From positions 595,501-659,500 of the forward strand of contig NZ_LR134173.1 in NCBI RefSeq assembly GCF_900635815.1: 64,000 nt of DNA. Reading direction: 5' to 3'. The notes below the pieces were generated by a model, which was given only the letters and a program-made list of their open reading frames with translations, searched no databases and was not told where the DNA came from. How positions within the stretch are numbered: the stretch's first letter is position 1; every line of letters begins with the position of its first letter. The stretch is from Legionella cherrii (GTDB taxonomy: Bacteria; Pseudomonadota; Gammaproteobacteria; Legionellales; Legionellaceae). Position numbers and translations under genes: made by a program. Of the stretch, positions 1 to 9,577 are shown piece after piece.

Positions 1-204
1 AAACTCAATCAACCTGTAGAACAGGTCTTAAAAAAATTAGCGAATGCGGGTATAACTGGAGGTTATAACCCAGGAGTTCATTACCCTCAATTAGCGAATA
101 CCCTTTTAATTTGTGCTACGGAAATGCGAACGCAAGAGGACATCGCGTTTTATGCAAAAACGTTGAAATCCATCATGTCTCAACGAGGTGACTCATGTTT
201 GTAA
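1..204 (+). CDS. gcvPA: Glycine dehydrogenase (decarboxylating) subunit 1, C-terminal end only
   Basis: Only the last 67 codons are in the window; the gene begins upstream. The frame reads through GGYNPGVHYPQLANTLLICATEMRTQED and ends with TAA at 202-204. This is the typical C-terminus of the alpha half of the two-subunit P-protein of the glycine cleavage system, which decarboxylates glycine with PLP and passes aminomethyl to lipoylated GcvH. The identification rests mainly on gcvPB lying about 300 bases downstream. The stop overlaps the start of the next gene by 10 bases, so translational coupling is likely. Confidence 0.85.
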   Translation, partial: KLNQPVEQVLKKLANAGITGGYNPGVHYPQLANTLLICATEMRTQEDIAFYAKTLKSIMSQRGDSCL

Positions 205-503
205 TTCAGTTGACCTATTTAGTTCCTCTTAGTGAAGTGGATAAATACCTGCAAGCACATAGAGAATTCCTTGATTACTATTATAAACAAGGCTTATTGC
301 TGGTCTCAGGTCCTATGAAGCCTCGCACTGGTGGAATCATCATCGCAGCTTCAAATGATCGAGCTTATCTCGAATCCATATTCAAAAAGGATCCCTATTA
401 TCTGGCGGAGATCGCCGAGTATCAATTTATTGAATTTACTCCGGTCAACCATCGCGCTGAACTTAAAGAATTTATTCAAAAAATGGAAGGCAAATTATGT
501 TGA
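195..503 (+). CDS. YciI-like (YCII domain) small protein
   Basis: A 102-residue protein with the ferredoxin-like YCII fold pattern: an N-terminal strand (FVIQLTYL), a helix containing the usual [12 protein letters not shown], then [19 protein letters not shown], and a late [18 protein letters not shown] segment. YciI-like proteins are small, usually dimeric proteins of mostly unknown function; some are enzymes acting on chlorinated or lactone-type substrates. It overlaps gcvPA by 10 bases and gcvPB by 7, so it is embedded in the glycine cleavage operon and probably co-translated with it. A role in glycine metabolism is only inferred from that position. Confidence 0.8.
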   Translation: MFVIQLTYLVPLSEVDKYLQAHREFLDYYYKQGLLLVSGPMKPRTGGIIIAASNDRAYLESIFKKDPYYLAEIAEYQFIEFTPVNHRAELKEFIQKMEGKLC

Positions 504-1963
504 TTTTTGAATTATCTAAAAAAGACCGTCAGGCAGCTGCCCAAGCGCCCAAAATTTCAACCAGCAAATACGCCATTCCCGCTGAATTGGAGCGGAAAAC
601 GCCTCCCAAAATGCCCGCTTGCTCCGAATTACAAGTGGTAAGGCATTTTACCCGTTTATCCCATAAAAATTTCTCAATCGACAGCAATTTTTATCCTCTG
701 GGTTCATGTACCATGAAGTACAATCCGCGAGGAGTCCACAAAGCAGCATCGATGGCTAATTTTCTTAATCGTCATCCTCTAGCAACTGAAGAAAACAGCC
801 AGGGTTTATTGGAAGCATTGTATCGCTTGCAAGAGCATATTGCTGAAATTACAGGCATGGCAGGTGTTTCTTTGACTCCCATGGCAGGATCCCAAGGTGA
901 ATTTGCTGGAGTTGCGATGATTAAAGCCTATCATCAATCTCGAGGCGACACCGCACGTGATGAAATGCTAATTCCTGATGCAGCTCATGGTACAAACCCC
1001 GCTTCTGCAGTCATGTGTGGCTTTAAAATTGTTGAAATATCGACTGCTGCAGATGGCGATATCGATCTGGAAGAATTAAAAAGCAAACTAGGGCCAAGAA
1101 CAGCAGGCATCATGCTAACTAATCCCTCTACTTTGGGCTTGTTTATGCGTCAAATAAAAGAAATAGCAGCCCTTGTTCACCAAGCAGGGGGGTTATTGTA
1201 TTACGATGGAGCCAATCTCAATGCTATTTTAGGAAAAGTTAGACCCGGGGACATGGGTTTTGATGTCATGCACTTAAACTTACATAAAACATTTGCTACT
1301 CCTCACGGTGGGGGTGGCCCCGGTGCTGGTCCTGTGGCTGTAGGCAAACGCTTACTCCCTTTCATGCCATTACCGGTGGTGAAAAAAACGAATTCCGAAT
1401 ATCAGTGGGCAACCCATCAAGATTATCCACAAAGTATTGGCCGCTTATCCTGTTTTATGGGAAATGCCGGCATTTTGCTGCGCGCTTATTTTTATATGCG
1501 TGTTCTTGGCAGAGAAGGGTTACTCCGTGTTTCAGAATATGCAACATTGAACGCAAATTATCTGCTTAAAGAACTCACTAAAGCAGGTTTTACCGCAGCC
1601 TATCCAAACCGGCGAGCTTCTCATGAATTTATTCTTACTTTAAGTCCAGAAAAGAAAATGTATGGTGTTACTGCAATGGATTTTGCCAAACGATTATTGG
1701 ATTATGGGGTCCATGCACCAACCACCTATTTTCCACTGCTCATCCCAGAATGTCTGCTGATTGAACCTACCGAAACTGAAAGTAAAGAGGAATTGGATCG
1801 CTTTGTGGAGATTATGAAAACCATTAGAGAAGAAGCGGCCACAAATCCTAATTTGGTCAAAGATGCGCCTCATACGCTGCCTGTCAAACGGTTGGATGAT
1901 GTAAAAGCAGCCCGAGAGTTGGATTTAAATTATTTTGCACATGAGGAATCCAAAGAGAAGTAG
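497..1963 (+). CDS. gcvPB: Glycine dehydrogenase (decarboxylating) subunit 2
   Basis: A 488-residue beta subunit of the glycine cleavage P-protein, close to the usual length. The PLP-binding site is visible as [22 protein letters not shown], where the lysine in LHKT forms the Schiff base. The signature [15 protein letters not shown] lies near the N-terminus and [13 protein letters not shown] about residue 125. With GcvPA, GcvH and GcvT it converts glycine and tetrahydrofolate to CO2, ammonia and methylene-THF in the cytoplasm. It is the last gene of its operon, and inverted-repeat hairpins follow at 1986-2083. The reading frame is intact. Confidence 0.97.
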   Translation: MLIFELSKKDRQAAAQAPKISTSKYAIPAELERKTPPKMPACSELQVVRHFTRLSHKNFSIDSNFYPLGSCTMKYNPRGVHKAASMANFLNRHPLATEENSQGLLEALYRLQEHIAEITGMAGVSLTPMAGSQGEFAGVAMIKAYHQSRGDTARDEMLIPDAAHGTNPASAVMCGFKIVEISTAADGDIDLEELKSKLGPRTAGIMLTNPSTLGLFMRQIKEIAALVHQAGGLLYYDGANLNAILGKVRPGDMGFDVMHLNLHKTFATPHGGGGPGAGPVAVGKRLLPFMPLPVVKKTNSEYQWATHQDYPQSIGRLSCFMGNAGILLRAYFYMRVLGREGLLRVSEYATLNANYLLKELTKAGFTAAYPNRRASHEFILTLSPEKKMYGVTAMDFAKRLLDYGVHAPTTYFPLLIPECLLIEPTETESKEELDRFVEIMKTIREEAATNPNLVKDAPHTLPVKRLDDVKAARELDLNYFAHEESKEK

Positions 1964-2415
1964 CACTATTGTTCCCCCAGGCTCCCTTCTCCCCATGGGA
2001 GAAGCTGCCCGTCAGGCGGATGAGGTGATTTAGTCTTAGCGAATAAACCCTCACCCCTGCCTCCTCTCCCACTTGTGGGAGAGAGGACTCTTTAGGTTAG
2101 TAGGTTTTTGCTACAGAACTTTGGGTTACACTCCTTGCTCAAACAGTTCAGAAAGCCAATACCCGTTTATAAAGCACCTAGAATAGCTCTTGTACATCAA
2201 TCTTATAAGGTCTATAACTATAAGATAGAATGAACCATTTCGGCTCCATCTGCGACCCCGGATTTGTGTGCTCAATGATGGTTTTAATTTACAGATATTA
2301 GAACTCTTAGGAAACTCGCTGCGGGGGATAAAGTGCAAACAGAGGCGTTGCATCGACGAAATCATTCGCTCCCTTCAGTAAATTTCCGAAAGAACTTTTT
2401 AAGGAACCATATAAA
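1964..2415. other. Intergenic region between gcvPB and the chemosensory operon
   Basis: About 450 bases without a credible gene. The first part holds two REP-like inverted repeats, listed separately. The remainder up to 2400 is AT-rich and should contain the promoter of the chemosensory operon. No clear sigma-70 or sigma-28 box could be recognised. Short reading frames here have no family resemblance and no good start signals. Confidence 0.6.
1986..2083. repeat. REP-like pair of palindromes (CTTCTCCC/GGGAGAAG and CTCTCCCAC/GTGGGAGAG)
   Basis: Two perfect inverted repeats lie about 60 bases apart. One is CTTCTCCC-CAT-GGGAGAAG at 1986-2004, the other CTCTCCCAC-TT-GTGGGAGAG at 2064-2083. Between them is GGCGGATGAGG, whose reverse complement CCTCATCCGCC occurs in the similar block at 15570-15665. 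Both blocks sit after a gene end. This is the layout of a dispersed REP-type element; it may also stabilise or terminate the gcv transcript. Confidence 0.7.
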
Positions 2416-2883
2416 GTGCCCCAGCAGAACCTTACAGTTCTCCACTTTCTTTTGCAGGACATAAAAGTCTGTATGGATTTACACTATGTAGAACAAGTTC
2501 TGCCCTTGCCTATGCTTGAAATTGTACCGTCTAGCCCTATCTATTTTGTAGGGCTGATGAATCTAAAAAATAAATGCATTCCTGTTATTGACCTGGCAAT
2601 TTGTACTGGCTTGATACGAAATGAAATATACCCTTTAAATATTCCCATCCTACTGTGCTCCGATGGAGTGCATCAAGTGGGTCTGATTGTTGATAAAGTG
2701 CTTGGATTGAGTGATATCGACAAACAGCAAATCGAAGTACATGAAGAATTTACAACGAATAACTCACCGTTCCTGGGCGCTGTCACTTTAGAAACCGGGG
2801 TTTCTCTATTGCTCGACATCAATTGGGTTTTAGCTCTAAAGTTAACGCAAGAAATCAACCTGGCAGATACCAATCATGAGTAA
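2416..2883 (+). CDS. cheW: CheW-like coupling protein 1
   Basis: A 155-residue single CheW domain. Recognisable elements are the N-terminal strand, YVEQVLPLPMLEIVPSSPIYFVGLMNLKNKCIPVIDLA (the usual RG-x-x-IPVIDL position reads KNKCIPVIDL), and VGLIVDKVLGLSDI in the second barrel. CheW links chemoreceptors to the CheA kinase under the membrane. The start is GTG, preceded by AAGGAA at 2401, about ten bases upstream; there is no in-frame ATG between the upstream stop at 2329 and this codon. First gene of a seven-gene run. By position it corresponds to WspB or WspD of Wsp-type systems. Confidence 0.9.
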   Translation: MPQQNLTVLHFLLQDIKVCMDLHYVEQVLPLPMLEIVPSSPIYFVGLMNLKNKCIPVIDLAICTGLIRNEIYPLNIPILLCSDGVHQVGLIVDKVLGLSDIDKQQIEVHEEFTTNNSPFLGAVTLETGVSLLLDINWVLALKLTQEINLADTNHE

Positions 2884-2889
2884 TATAAC

Positions 2890-3762
2890 ATGGGTAATAA
2901 TACATTAAATGACATAAAAAAACTTGAATCTGCATTTATCGAGTTAATCCATAAGCGCTATGGATTGGTCATCCATGTGAATCAAGCACAAGAGTTAACA
3001 AAAACCATTGCTGTCGCATGCAATAAATTCAGTTATCAACCCCAAGAATACTTAGAGCAATTAAATAACTGTGCCAGCAATTCCTCTTTATTAGCTGATT
3101 TAGTTGCAGCAATTACTGTAGGAGAAAGTTATTTTTTTCGTGATAAAAATCAAATGCAGTTGCTTGAGAATAAACTGTTACCTGATTTAATTAATCAAAA
3201 ATCACAAGACTTCTCTTTAAAAATTTGGAGTGCTGGTTGTTCTTCGGGTGAAGAAATCTATACCCTGGCCATATTGTTGGCGGAGCTCATACCCAATATT
3301 GACCTATGGGACCTCTATTTATTAGGTACCGATATCAATACCAACTCACTTCAAAAAGCATCTGCAGCTATTTTCGGGCAATGGTCCATGCGTTCTATTC
3401 CAGAAAAATACTTACAACGCTATTTCGTGAAAAATGACCGGACTTACGTTCTTTCACCCGAGATTCGTGATTTAGTACAATTTAAATTCCTTAACTTATG
3501 CGATAACAGCTACCCCTCCATAATCAATGGAATATTTGAGGTGGATTTGATCTTGTGCCGCAATGTGCTTATTTATTTTGATAATGAACTTGCTGCAAAA
3601 ATTATGAAAAAGCTAAGTGCATGTATGCATAAAAACGCTTATCTTATATTAGGTGCATCCGATCCTATTGTCACCAATGGGACAAATCTTGTTTTTCATC
3701 ATGATGGTGCAATCTATTTCTCGCTCGATAGCAGCAGTGAATCAAAGAAGGATATTGAATGA
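2890..3762 (+). CDS. cheR: CheR-type chemoreceptor glutamate methyltransferase
   Basis: A 290-residue SAM-dependent methyltransferase that would methylate glutamates on the receptor encoded two genes downstream. CheR marks are TVGESYFFRDKNQ around residue 80, the SAM motif IWSAGCSSGEEIYTLAILLAE around residue 117, and VDLILCRNVLIYFDNELA around residue 220. There is no TPR extension, unlike Pseudomonas WspC, and no pentapeptide-binding insertion could be judged by eye. It starts 6 bases after cheW1 and its stop overlaps cheW2 by ATGA, so it belongs to one operon. Confidence 0.93.
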   Translation: MGNNTLNDIKKLESAFIELIHKRYGLVIHVNQAQELTKTIAVACNKFSYQPQEYLEQLNNCASNSSLLADLVAAITVGESYFFRDKNQMQLLENKLLPDLINQKSQDFSLKIWSAGCSSGEEIYTLAILLAELIPNIDLWDLYLLGTDINTNSLQKASAAIFGQWSMRSIPEKYLQRYFVKNDRTYVLSPEIRDLVQFKFLNLCDNSYPSIINGIFEVDLILCRNVLIYFDNELAAKIMKKLSACMHKNAYLILGASDPIVTNGTNLVFHHDGAIYFSLDSSSESKKDIE

Positions 3763-4355
3763 TGAATAAAGAACAACAGCACGCTTCCGCTTTGATGCCC
3801 AAAACTGAATTAGCAATAAAAATCCTGAAATCAAGGGCCTTGCAACTTGCAAAACAGGAAATTGATACCACCAAGAATCATGGTATCTCTTTTGTTCATT
3901 TCAAGCTTGGCCAAAATGAAAGTTATGGCGTTTCATATCAATACGTTCAAGAAATTTTACATAATGCCCCTGTAGAGCAACCTCCTTTTGTACCTCATTT
4001 TATCTCCGGGGTGATCAATTGGCGTGGTACGCTGATTACTGTGGTTGATCTCAACAAATTTTTTCATCCTCAACATTCGGAACACAATCCGAAACAGGAC
4101 AATAAATTTATTATCATTATCCGGGCAAACAATACCACTCTTGGCTTGCTGACTTATCGTATTGAAGGCAGTGAGACTTATCAACCGGACCAGTTAGCGG
4201 CCCCATTATCCGCCGTCAACATTGCTAATCCAGAATATATCCTGGGATTACATCATGCGGCCACTGCAATCCTTAATGTGGAAACGATGATATCCAGCTT
4301 AAACCAAGAAATTAAAATGCGTTTATACAAGACAGGAGAGTCTCATGGAAACTAA
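3759..4355 (+). CDS. cheW: CheW-like coupling protein 2
   Basis: A 198-residue protein with one CheW domain after an N-terminal extension of about 45 residues that is polar and helical. The domain contains YVQEILHNAPVEQPPFVPHFISGVINWRGTLITVVDLNKFF, where VINWRGTLITVVDL is a textbook CheW signature. That is a better match than the first CheW. Having two different CheW proteins around cheR repeats the WspB-C-D order. The start ATG overlaps the cheR stop; a second ATG follows directly and could be used instead. Confidence 0.92.
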   Translation: MMNKEQQHASALMPKTELAIKILKSRALQLAKQEIDTTKNHGISFVHFKLGQNESYGVSYQYVQEILHNAPVEQPPFVPHFISGVINWRGTLITVVDLNKFFHPQHSEHNPKQDNKFIIIIRANNTTLGLLTYRIEGSETYQPDQLAAPLSAVNIANPEYILGLHHAATAILNVETMISSLNQEIKMRLYKTGESHGN

Positions 4356-6204
4356 TAGTAATAAACGAAGTTTTATTATTACTGTACGTGCTCGATTACT
4401 TATTGGTTTTATGACCCTGAGCTTGCCCTTATTGATATTAATGATGTTTTTGATACCAAAAGTAGATACGGTGGTCTATCTAAGTCAAAAAATTCGTAGT
4501 GAAAACTTACCCCAAATTCTTGATAGTCAAATATTCCAAGCACAAGATCTTGTTGAACATTGGGCAATGACCGGCGACCAGGAGGCCAGGGAACATTTTG
4601 CACTGCTGTGGAATGAAATCAATAAGGTTCGCAATCAATGGGATCAAGCAATGCACTCCCTGGGTAACAAAAACTTAAGGGATGCATGGGATAAATTACA
4701 AGAGTTATATATCCCTCTTTATGATATTCAAGCATCCATAATAAATGCCCCTAGAGATCCCAATAATCAAAATAATGTAGAAAATAGCAGACATATGACA
4801 AGAACTGTTGAAAATGCAATGATTGACATTTTATTGGGCTCCTATTCTCCAGAATTAGGTAAAAGAAATGGTGGGTTATATGTGCTTTTAGGGCAGGAAA
4901 TAGAAAAAAATACCCATACAATCAATGACAGCTTAAGCTCTTTAAAGATGATCGCTTATTGGCTATTGAGCCTTACTATTATCCTCACGATTTTAGTTCC
5001 TTATATAACACAGCGTGCGATTGCCAATCCTGTAGACAAAGCAATTAATATAGCAGAACGAATTGCTGCGGGTGAACGTAATGTAGTTATCCAAATTCAT
5101 TCAGCAGATAAATTAGGAAAATTGCTTTTATCCCTCAAAACCATGCAAGAAGCAATTAGAAAAAATGAGGAAATCCTCCGCACCAAAGAAGAGGAATCAC
5201 GGGAATTATTTGAGAAGCTTGTTAATTCATCGAAAAAATTCAGGCTACATAGCAGTAAAGTTGCAGCGGGAGATCTCAGAGAACGTCTTGAAATCGATAA
5301 AGAAGATATACTGCAGGATCTCGGTAAAGATTTAAATTTGATGACGGATGGTTTGGCATCAATTACAGCAAAAATTACCAAAGTCAGTAATGACATTGTC
5401 ACTATGGTGGGAACCGTTCTCACTTCTGCAAATGAACAAGCAGAAGGGATTACGTCTCAAGCCTCGGCTATCAATGAAATCAGTGCTTCATTAGAAGAAA
5501 TTGATAAGAGCTCAAAACAAACCATGTTGAAAGCACAAACCCTGCGGGAAGTAGCGAAGAACACCTATGAACAAGGGAAACTCGGTACTGAATCCGTCGA
5601 ACAAAGCATTCATGGCATTAAAGCCTCAGAAGAAAAAATGAAGCTTATAGCACAAACCATTCTTGATTTAAGTAACCACACCCAACAAATTGGCGATATT
5701 ACCTCGGTCGTCAACACCCTAGCACAACAATCAAAAATGCTGGCATTAAATGCATCGATTGAGGCATCAAAAGCCGGTGAAGCTGGGAAAGGTTTTGCAG
5801 CTGTAGCCACAGAAGTAAGAAATCTTGCAGAACAGTCAGAACAGTCTACTGTACAAGTCCAAAAAATTCTTGAGGATATTCGACGGACCACTGAAAAAGC
5901 AGTCACCGTGACCGAGGAAGGAACGAAGTCTCTTGATTCAGGAACAAAACTGATTGAGAAAGCAGGCCAAGTAATTAAAACTCTAAGTAAAATGCTTAAT
6001 GAAGCGTCCATTTCTAGCCAACACATTGAGGTGGCAATCCGTCAAGAAGCTGTTGGAATTGAGCAAATTGTTGAGAGTATGAATGAAATAAATCGCACTA
6101 CTTCAACTTTTTCAAGCGGAATAAAAGAGATGATGGCGTTTATTCATAATTTGGATAATATTGCCAAACATCTTAAAGACGATGTGAATATTTATAAAGT
6201 TTAG
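4345..6204 (+). CDS. Methyl-accepting chemotaxis protein (membrane receptor)
   Basis: A 619-residue receptor. The first membrane helix spans about residues 17-38, followed by a periplasmic region of about 165 residues that looks like a four-helix bundle. The second membrane helix is about 203-222, then HAMP about 223-275 (including IANPVDKAINIAERIAAGERN), then a long coiled-coil signalling domain. The hairpin tip is visible as EAGKGFAAVATEVRNLAEQS. No C-terminal NWETF-type tether is present. AGGAGA precedes the ATG, which overlaps cheW2 by 11 bases. It is the only receptor in the operon, so it is presumably the dedicated input; its ligand cannot be told from sequence. Confidence 0.95.
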   Translation: METNSNKRSFIITVRARLLIGFMTLSLPLLILMMFLIPKVDTVVYLSQKIRSENLPQILDSQIFQAQDLVEHWAMTGDQEAREHFALLWNEINKVRNQWDQAMHSLGNKNLRDAWDKLQELYIPLYDIQASIINAPRDPNNQNNVENSRHMTRTVENAMIDILLGSYSPELGKRNGGLYVLLGQEIEKNTHTINDSLSSLKMIAYWLLSLTIILTILVPYITQRAIANPVDKAINIAERIAAGERNVVIQIHSADKLGKLLLSLKTMQEAIRKNEEILRTKEEESRELFEKLVNSSKKFRLHSSKVAAGDLRERLEIDKEDILQDLGKDLNLMTDGLASITAKITKVSNDIVTMVGTVLTSANEQAEGITSQASAINEISASLEEIDKSSKQTMLKAQTLREVAKNTYEQGKLGTESVEQSIHGIKASEEKMKLIAQTILDLSNHTQQIGDITSVVNTLAQQSKMLALNASIEASKAGEAGKGFAAVATEVRNLAEQSEQSTVQVQKILEDIRRTTEKAVTVTEEGTKSLDSGTKLIEKAGQVIKTLSKMLNEASISSQHIEVAIRQEAVGIEQIVESMNEINRTTSTFSSGIKEMMAFIHNLDNIAKHLKDDVNIYKV

Positions 6205-6213
6205 GAGGCACCA

Positions 6214-8505
6214 ATGACTCCAGACGATCACCTATTAAATGAGTTGCTTGAAACGTTCGGCACAGAGCTTGAATCATTATTGACTGTCATCACGGATAAT
6301 TTAGAAAAAATAGAACGTGGTGGATCAATGGATGATGTAAGTCATCTGATGGAAGAAGTTTCGCGAGCAGGGCGTAATATTAAGGTGTCCGCACTTTCTC
6401 TGGGGATTAATGACTTAGGAACCATGGCGGAATACGTTGAAAAGCTGTTTGCACCGTCGCAAAAAGTATCACCAGAAGTCATTAATTTAACGTTTCGCAC
6501 CATTAATGGGATGCGTGAACTCCTTCATCATTTTATAGAAAAAAAACCGCTTTCAACTGCGCTTGACGAATTGTTACATCAATTACAATACGTTCTGATT
6601 TATGAAGAAAAAGAAGAATCGCCAGAAGAACAACCTCCATTATCTGAAGAGAACCCGGTCACCGAAGCCATACCCCTTTCTAAACCATTGGATAATGAAT
6701 TCATCAAAAAAATTGTTGAAACATTTAAAACAGAACTTCAGGAAAATTTAATTACGATTACTGATGGTTTGCTCCAGCTTGAGAAGGGAACAAATTCAGA
6801 ACAAGAATTCCAGGGCGTGCTGAATGAAATGTTTCGAGTTGCCCATAACATTAAGGGTTCTGCACGTGGTATAGGAGCTCAAGATGTCGGTGAGATTGCC
6901 CATCATCTAGAAACATTATTTACAGCAATTCAGAAAAAAAGTATTAAAGTATCCTCTGAACTTATTAATCTTTGCCTGCAATCGATCGATTACATGAATG
7001 AAGCAATGCAATGCTACAGCGAGCAAAGACCGATTTCCTTCGATTTAAAAAAACACTTGCTGCAACTGCAACACTACATGGAATTACCTACTCAAGACCT
7101 ATCATCTACTCGGGAATTGTATGCAAAAGATATGGAAGAATCTGAAAAGGGCCCACATACCCCAACGATACAGGCTAAAACAAGTGAGTTTGAATCAATA
7201 CGTGTCTCTTTGCAAAATTTAGATAGTGTTTCAGTTTATACGGAAGAAATTCAAACCATAAAAATCGCTATTGAAGAGTATTATTCCAAATTAAGTAAAA
7301 TGAATTTCAAAATCGATGATCTACTCCTTTCATGGAAAAAAAATAGAGCTTATTTCAAAACAAATACTGATGGTATCAGTGGACCAATAGATTACCTATT
7401 CACCACAAATTTCGTTGAATTATCCGACATCAATAATTCGATGCACTTAATGCAAAGAGAGTTGTCACTATCTATTAATGAACTTTCCCTATTGTTAAAT
7501 GCCCTGCAAGATGAAATCCGTACCTTACGTCTTATTCCAGTATCCACCCAATTACGTTACCTACCACGTATAGTCCGTGACTTAGCTCAAGAACTAAACA
7601 AACAAGTTAATCTTGAAATAAGCAGTAATGATGTAAAAATTGATAAAATTATACTGGATGGTTTAAAAGACCCAATTGTACATCTTTTGCGCAACGCAAT
7701 TGATCATGGGATAGAAAATGCTGAGGTTCGTAAAGCAGCCGGCAAGCCACCGCAAGGAAATATCCACATCAAGGTCAATCAGGAAGATAATCAGATAGTC
7801 TTCAAAATTAGTGATGATGGAGCAGGCATTAATACCAATGACGTGATTCGTATTGCCCTGCAAAAGAATTTAATTACCCAAGCTGAGCTTGGAAATATGA
7901 AAAAAGAAGATATTCATGAACTCATTTTTCGACCGGGTTTCTCTACCCGTGAAATTGCAACAGATATTTCAGGTCGAGGTATAGGGCTGGATGCGGTGCG
8001 CTCCAATTTGCTCCGTTTAAAAGGCCAGGTGAGTATTGAAAGTCAACCCAATAAAGGGACAATCTTTTATCTCAAAGTTCCACTCACATTGGCTACTGAG
8101 CGTGGATTAATTATCTCCTGTTGCAACCAAATATTTGTCCTTCTTACCAGCTCGGTAGAAAGTGTGATGTTGTTAAAGAAAAATGAGATTATCAACGTCG
8201 AGGGAATCCCTTCTGTTCTTGTCAAAGAACAGCCCGTTTTGTTATGCTCTTTGTCTAAGGCACTGCATCTTAATGAAAAAAAACAAAATTTTAAAGAATA
8301 TATCTCTGTTGTGACAATCAAAAATAATGGAGACCGAATCGCCTTGCTTGTCGATGAAATTATTGGTGAAAGAGAAATTGTACTTAAACCATTACAGGAA
8401 CCATTAACCAATATACCTTGTATAATCGGAGCTACCTTAACAGGCAGCAATCAAATTAATTTCGTATTAAACTCTTCAGAGATAATTAAACGAATGTTGC
8501 TATAG
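6214..8505 (+). CDS. cheA: CheA-type histidine kinase with two Hpt domains, the first degenerate
   Basis: A 763-residue kinase. Hpt-like domain 1 (about 8-115) has R54 where the phosphorylated histidine should be (AGRNIK). Hpt domain 2 (about 165-285) has the canonical site H211 in VAHNIKGSAR. Dimerisation helices lie about 400-445. The ATPase domain shows the N box HLLRNAIDHG (490-499), DDGAGI (534-539) and GRGIGLD (587-593). A CheW-like domain fills about 620-763. There is no C-terminal receiver, unlike WspE. Phosphate is presumably passed to the receivers of CheB and the cyclase next door. A strong AGGAGG lies just before the ATG, overlapping the receptor's stop. Confidence 0.96.
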   Translation: MTPDDHLLNELLETFGTELESLLTVITDNLEKIERGGSMDDVSHLMEEVSRAGRNIKVSALSLGINDLGTMAEYVEKLFAPSQKVSPEVINLTFRTINGMRELLHHFIEKKPLSTALDELLHQLQYVLIYEEKEESPEEQPPLSEENPVTEAIPLSKPLDNEFIKKIVETFKTELQENLITITDGLLQLEKGTNSEQEFQGVLNEMFRVAHNIKGSARGIGAQDVGEIAHHLETLFTAIQKKSIKVSSELINLCLQSIDYMNEAMQCYSEQRPISFDLKKHLLQLQHYMELPTQDLSSTRELYAKDMEESEKGPHTPTIQAKTSEFESIRVSLQNLDSVSVYTEEIQTIKIAIEEYYSKLSKMNFKIDDLLLSWKKNRAYFKTNTDGISGPIDYLFTTNFVELSDINNSMHLMQRELSLSINELSLLLNALQDEIRTLRLIPVSTQLRYLPRIVRDLAQELNKQVNLEISSNDVKIDKIILDGLKDPIVHLLRNAIDHGIENAEVRKAAGKPPQGNIHIKVNQEDNQIVFKISDDGAGINTNDVIRIALQKNLITQAELGNMKKEDIHELIFRPGFSTREIATDISGRGIGLDAVRSNLLRLKGQVSIESQPNKGTIFYLKVPLTLATERGLIISCCNQIFVLLTSSVESVMLLKKNEIINVEGIPSVLVKEQPVLLCSLSKALHLNEKKQNFKEYISVVTIKNNGDRIALLVDEIIGEREIVLKPLQEPLTNIPCIIGATLTGSNQINFVLNSSEIIKRMLL

Positions 8506-8518
8506 TGAATTACGGCCT

Positions 8519-9571
8519 ATGATAAAAATTTTAATTGTTGATGACTCGCCAACAGAAGCTGCATTAATTCAACACATCATAGAATCTGAAAAAGATATGC
8601 AAGTCATTGGTATTGCAAAAAATGGCCAAGAAGCAATCGATCTCGCTGCAAAATTAAAACCTGATCTCATTACTATGGACATTCAGATGCCCATTATGGA
8701 TGGCCTTGAGGCAACGCGCATCATTATGGCCAAAAATCCAACACCAATTGTCGTGATAAGCTCTCTGGTTAATGATGAATCAATTCATGCCACCTTTCAT
8801 ATTCTTGAAGCAGGGGCATTGACTGCTTTAGCAAAACCAGTGAATGTATTTTCTCCCTCTTTTGAAGAAAGTAGAAAACATATTGTTGATATCCTACGAA
8901 GTTTTTCTGATATTCGGGTTATAAAAATACCATTGAAAAAACATCTTGAGGAAAGCAAAAGACATCAGATAGCACATGCTAAAGCAACCCATTACGAAAT
9001 TATAGCGATGGGCGCCTCGATTGGCGGACCTATGGCATTGAAAACCATTCTCGGGCAATTAGCTCCTGATTTCCCTTTACCTATTATGGTTGTTCAACAT
9101 ATGGGTACCGGTTTTATCCGAGGGTTTGCGCAATGGCTTGGAGAAAATATAAGTCTTAAAGTGAAAAATGCTGAAGATCATGAACCCCTGCAAAAAGGGA
9201 CAGTGTACATAGCGGCTGAACCCAAACATATGGAAGTTGAACGTGATCATGAACAACTGATCTGTAGGTTAGTTGATGGCGCCCCAGTTTCTGGTTTTTG
9301 TCCTTCAATTACCCGATTAATGCAATCAATTGCGAAGGTTTCTGGAAAAAAGGCTATTGGAATCCTATTAACGGGAATGAGTGATGACGGCGCAGAGGGT
9401 TTATTGGAATTAAAACAGGCGCATGGACATACCTTGGTTCAAGACCAAGAAAGTTCTATAGTTTTTGGAATGGGAGCTGTTGCTCAGTCATTGAATGCTG
9501 TAGATCAGCTCATTGGGTTAGAGCATATTGCAAGTTATTTAACAAAAATTTGTACCACTGAACAAGAGTAG
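8519..9571 (+). CDS. cheB: CheB-type receptor methylesterase/deamidase with receiver domain
   Basis: A 350-residue protein with an N-terminal receiver (phospho-acceptor D54 in ITMDIQMP) and a C-terminal methylesterase domain. The catalytic triad is visible: S167 in GASIGGP, H194 in VVQHMG and D290 in GMSDDGAEG. The active-site motif reads GASIGG instead of the common GxSTGG, which keeps the serine. It would remove methyl groups added by CheR and so provide adaptation, as WspF does in Wsp systems. It begins 13 bases after cheA with only a weak ribosome-binding site. Confidence 0.95.
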   Translation: MIKILIVDDSPTEAALIQHIIESEKDMQVIGIAKNGQEAIDLAAKLKPDLITMDIQMPIMDGLEATRIIMAKNPTPIVVISSLVNDESIHATFHILEAGALTALAKPVNVFSPSFEESRKHIVDILRSFSDIRVIKIPLKKHLEESKRHQIAHAKATHYEIIAMGASIGGPMALKTILGQLAPDFPLPIMVVQHMGTGFIRGFAQWLGENISLKVKNAEDHEPLQKGTVYIAAEPKHMEVERDHEQLICRLVDGAPVSGFCPSITRLMQSIAKVSGKKAIGILLTGMSDDGAEGLLELKQAHGHTLVQDQESSIVFGMGAVAQSLNAVDQLIGLEHIASYLTKICTTEQE

Positions 9572-9577
9572 CTCTTT

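Noticed and set aside
5610..6026. 138-codon minus-strand frame
   Set aside because: It is antisense to the receptor signalling domain, whose protein sequence is strongly conserved. The frame is serine-rich without family resemblance, a typical shadow.
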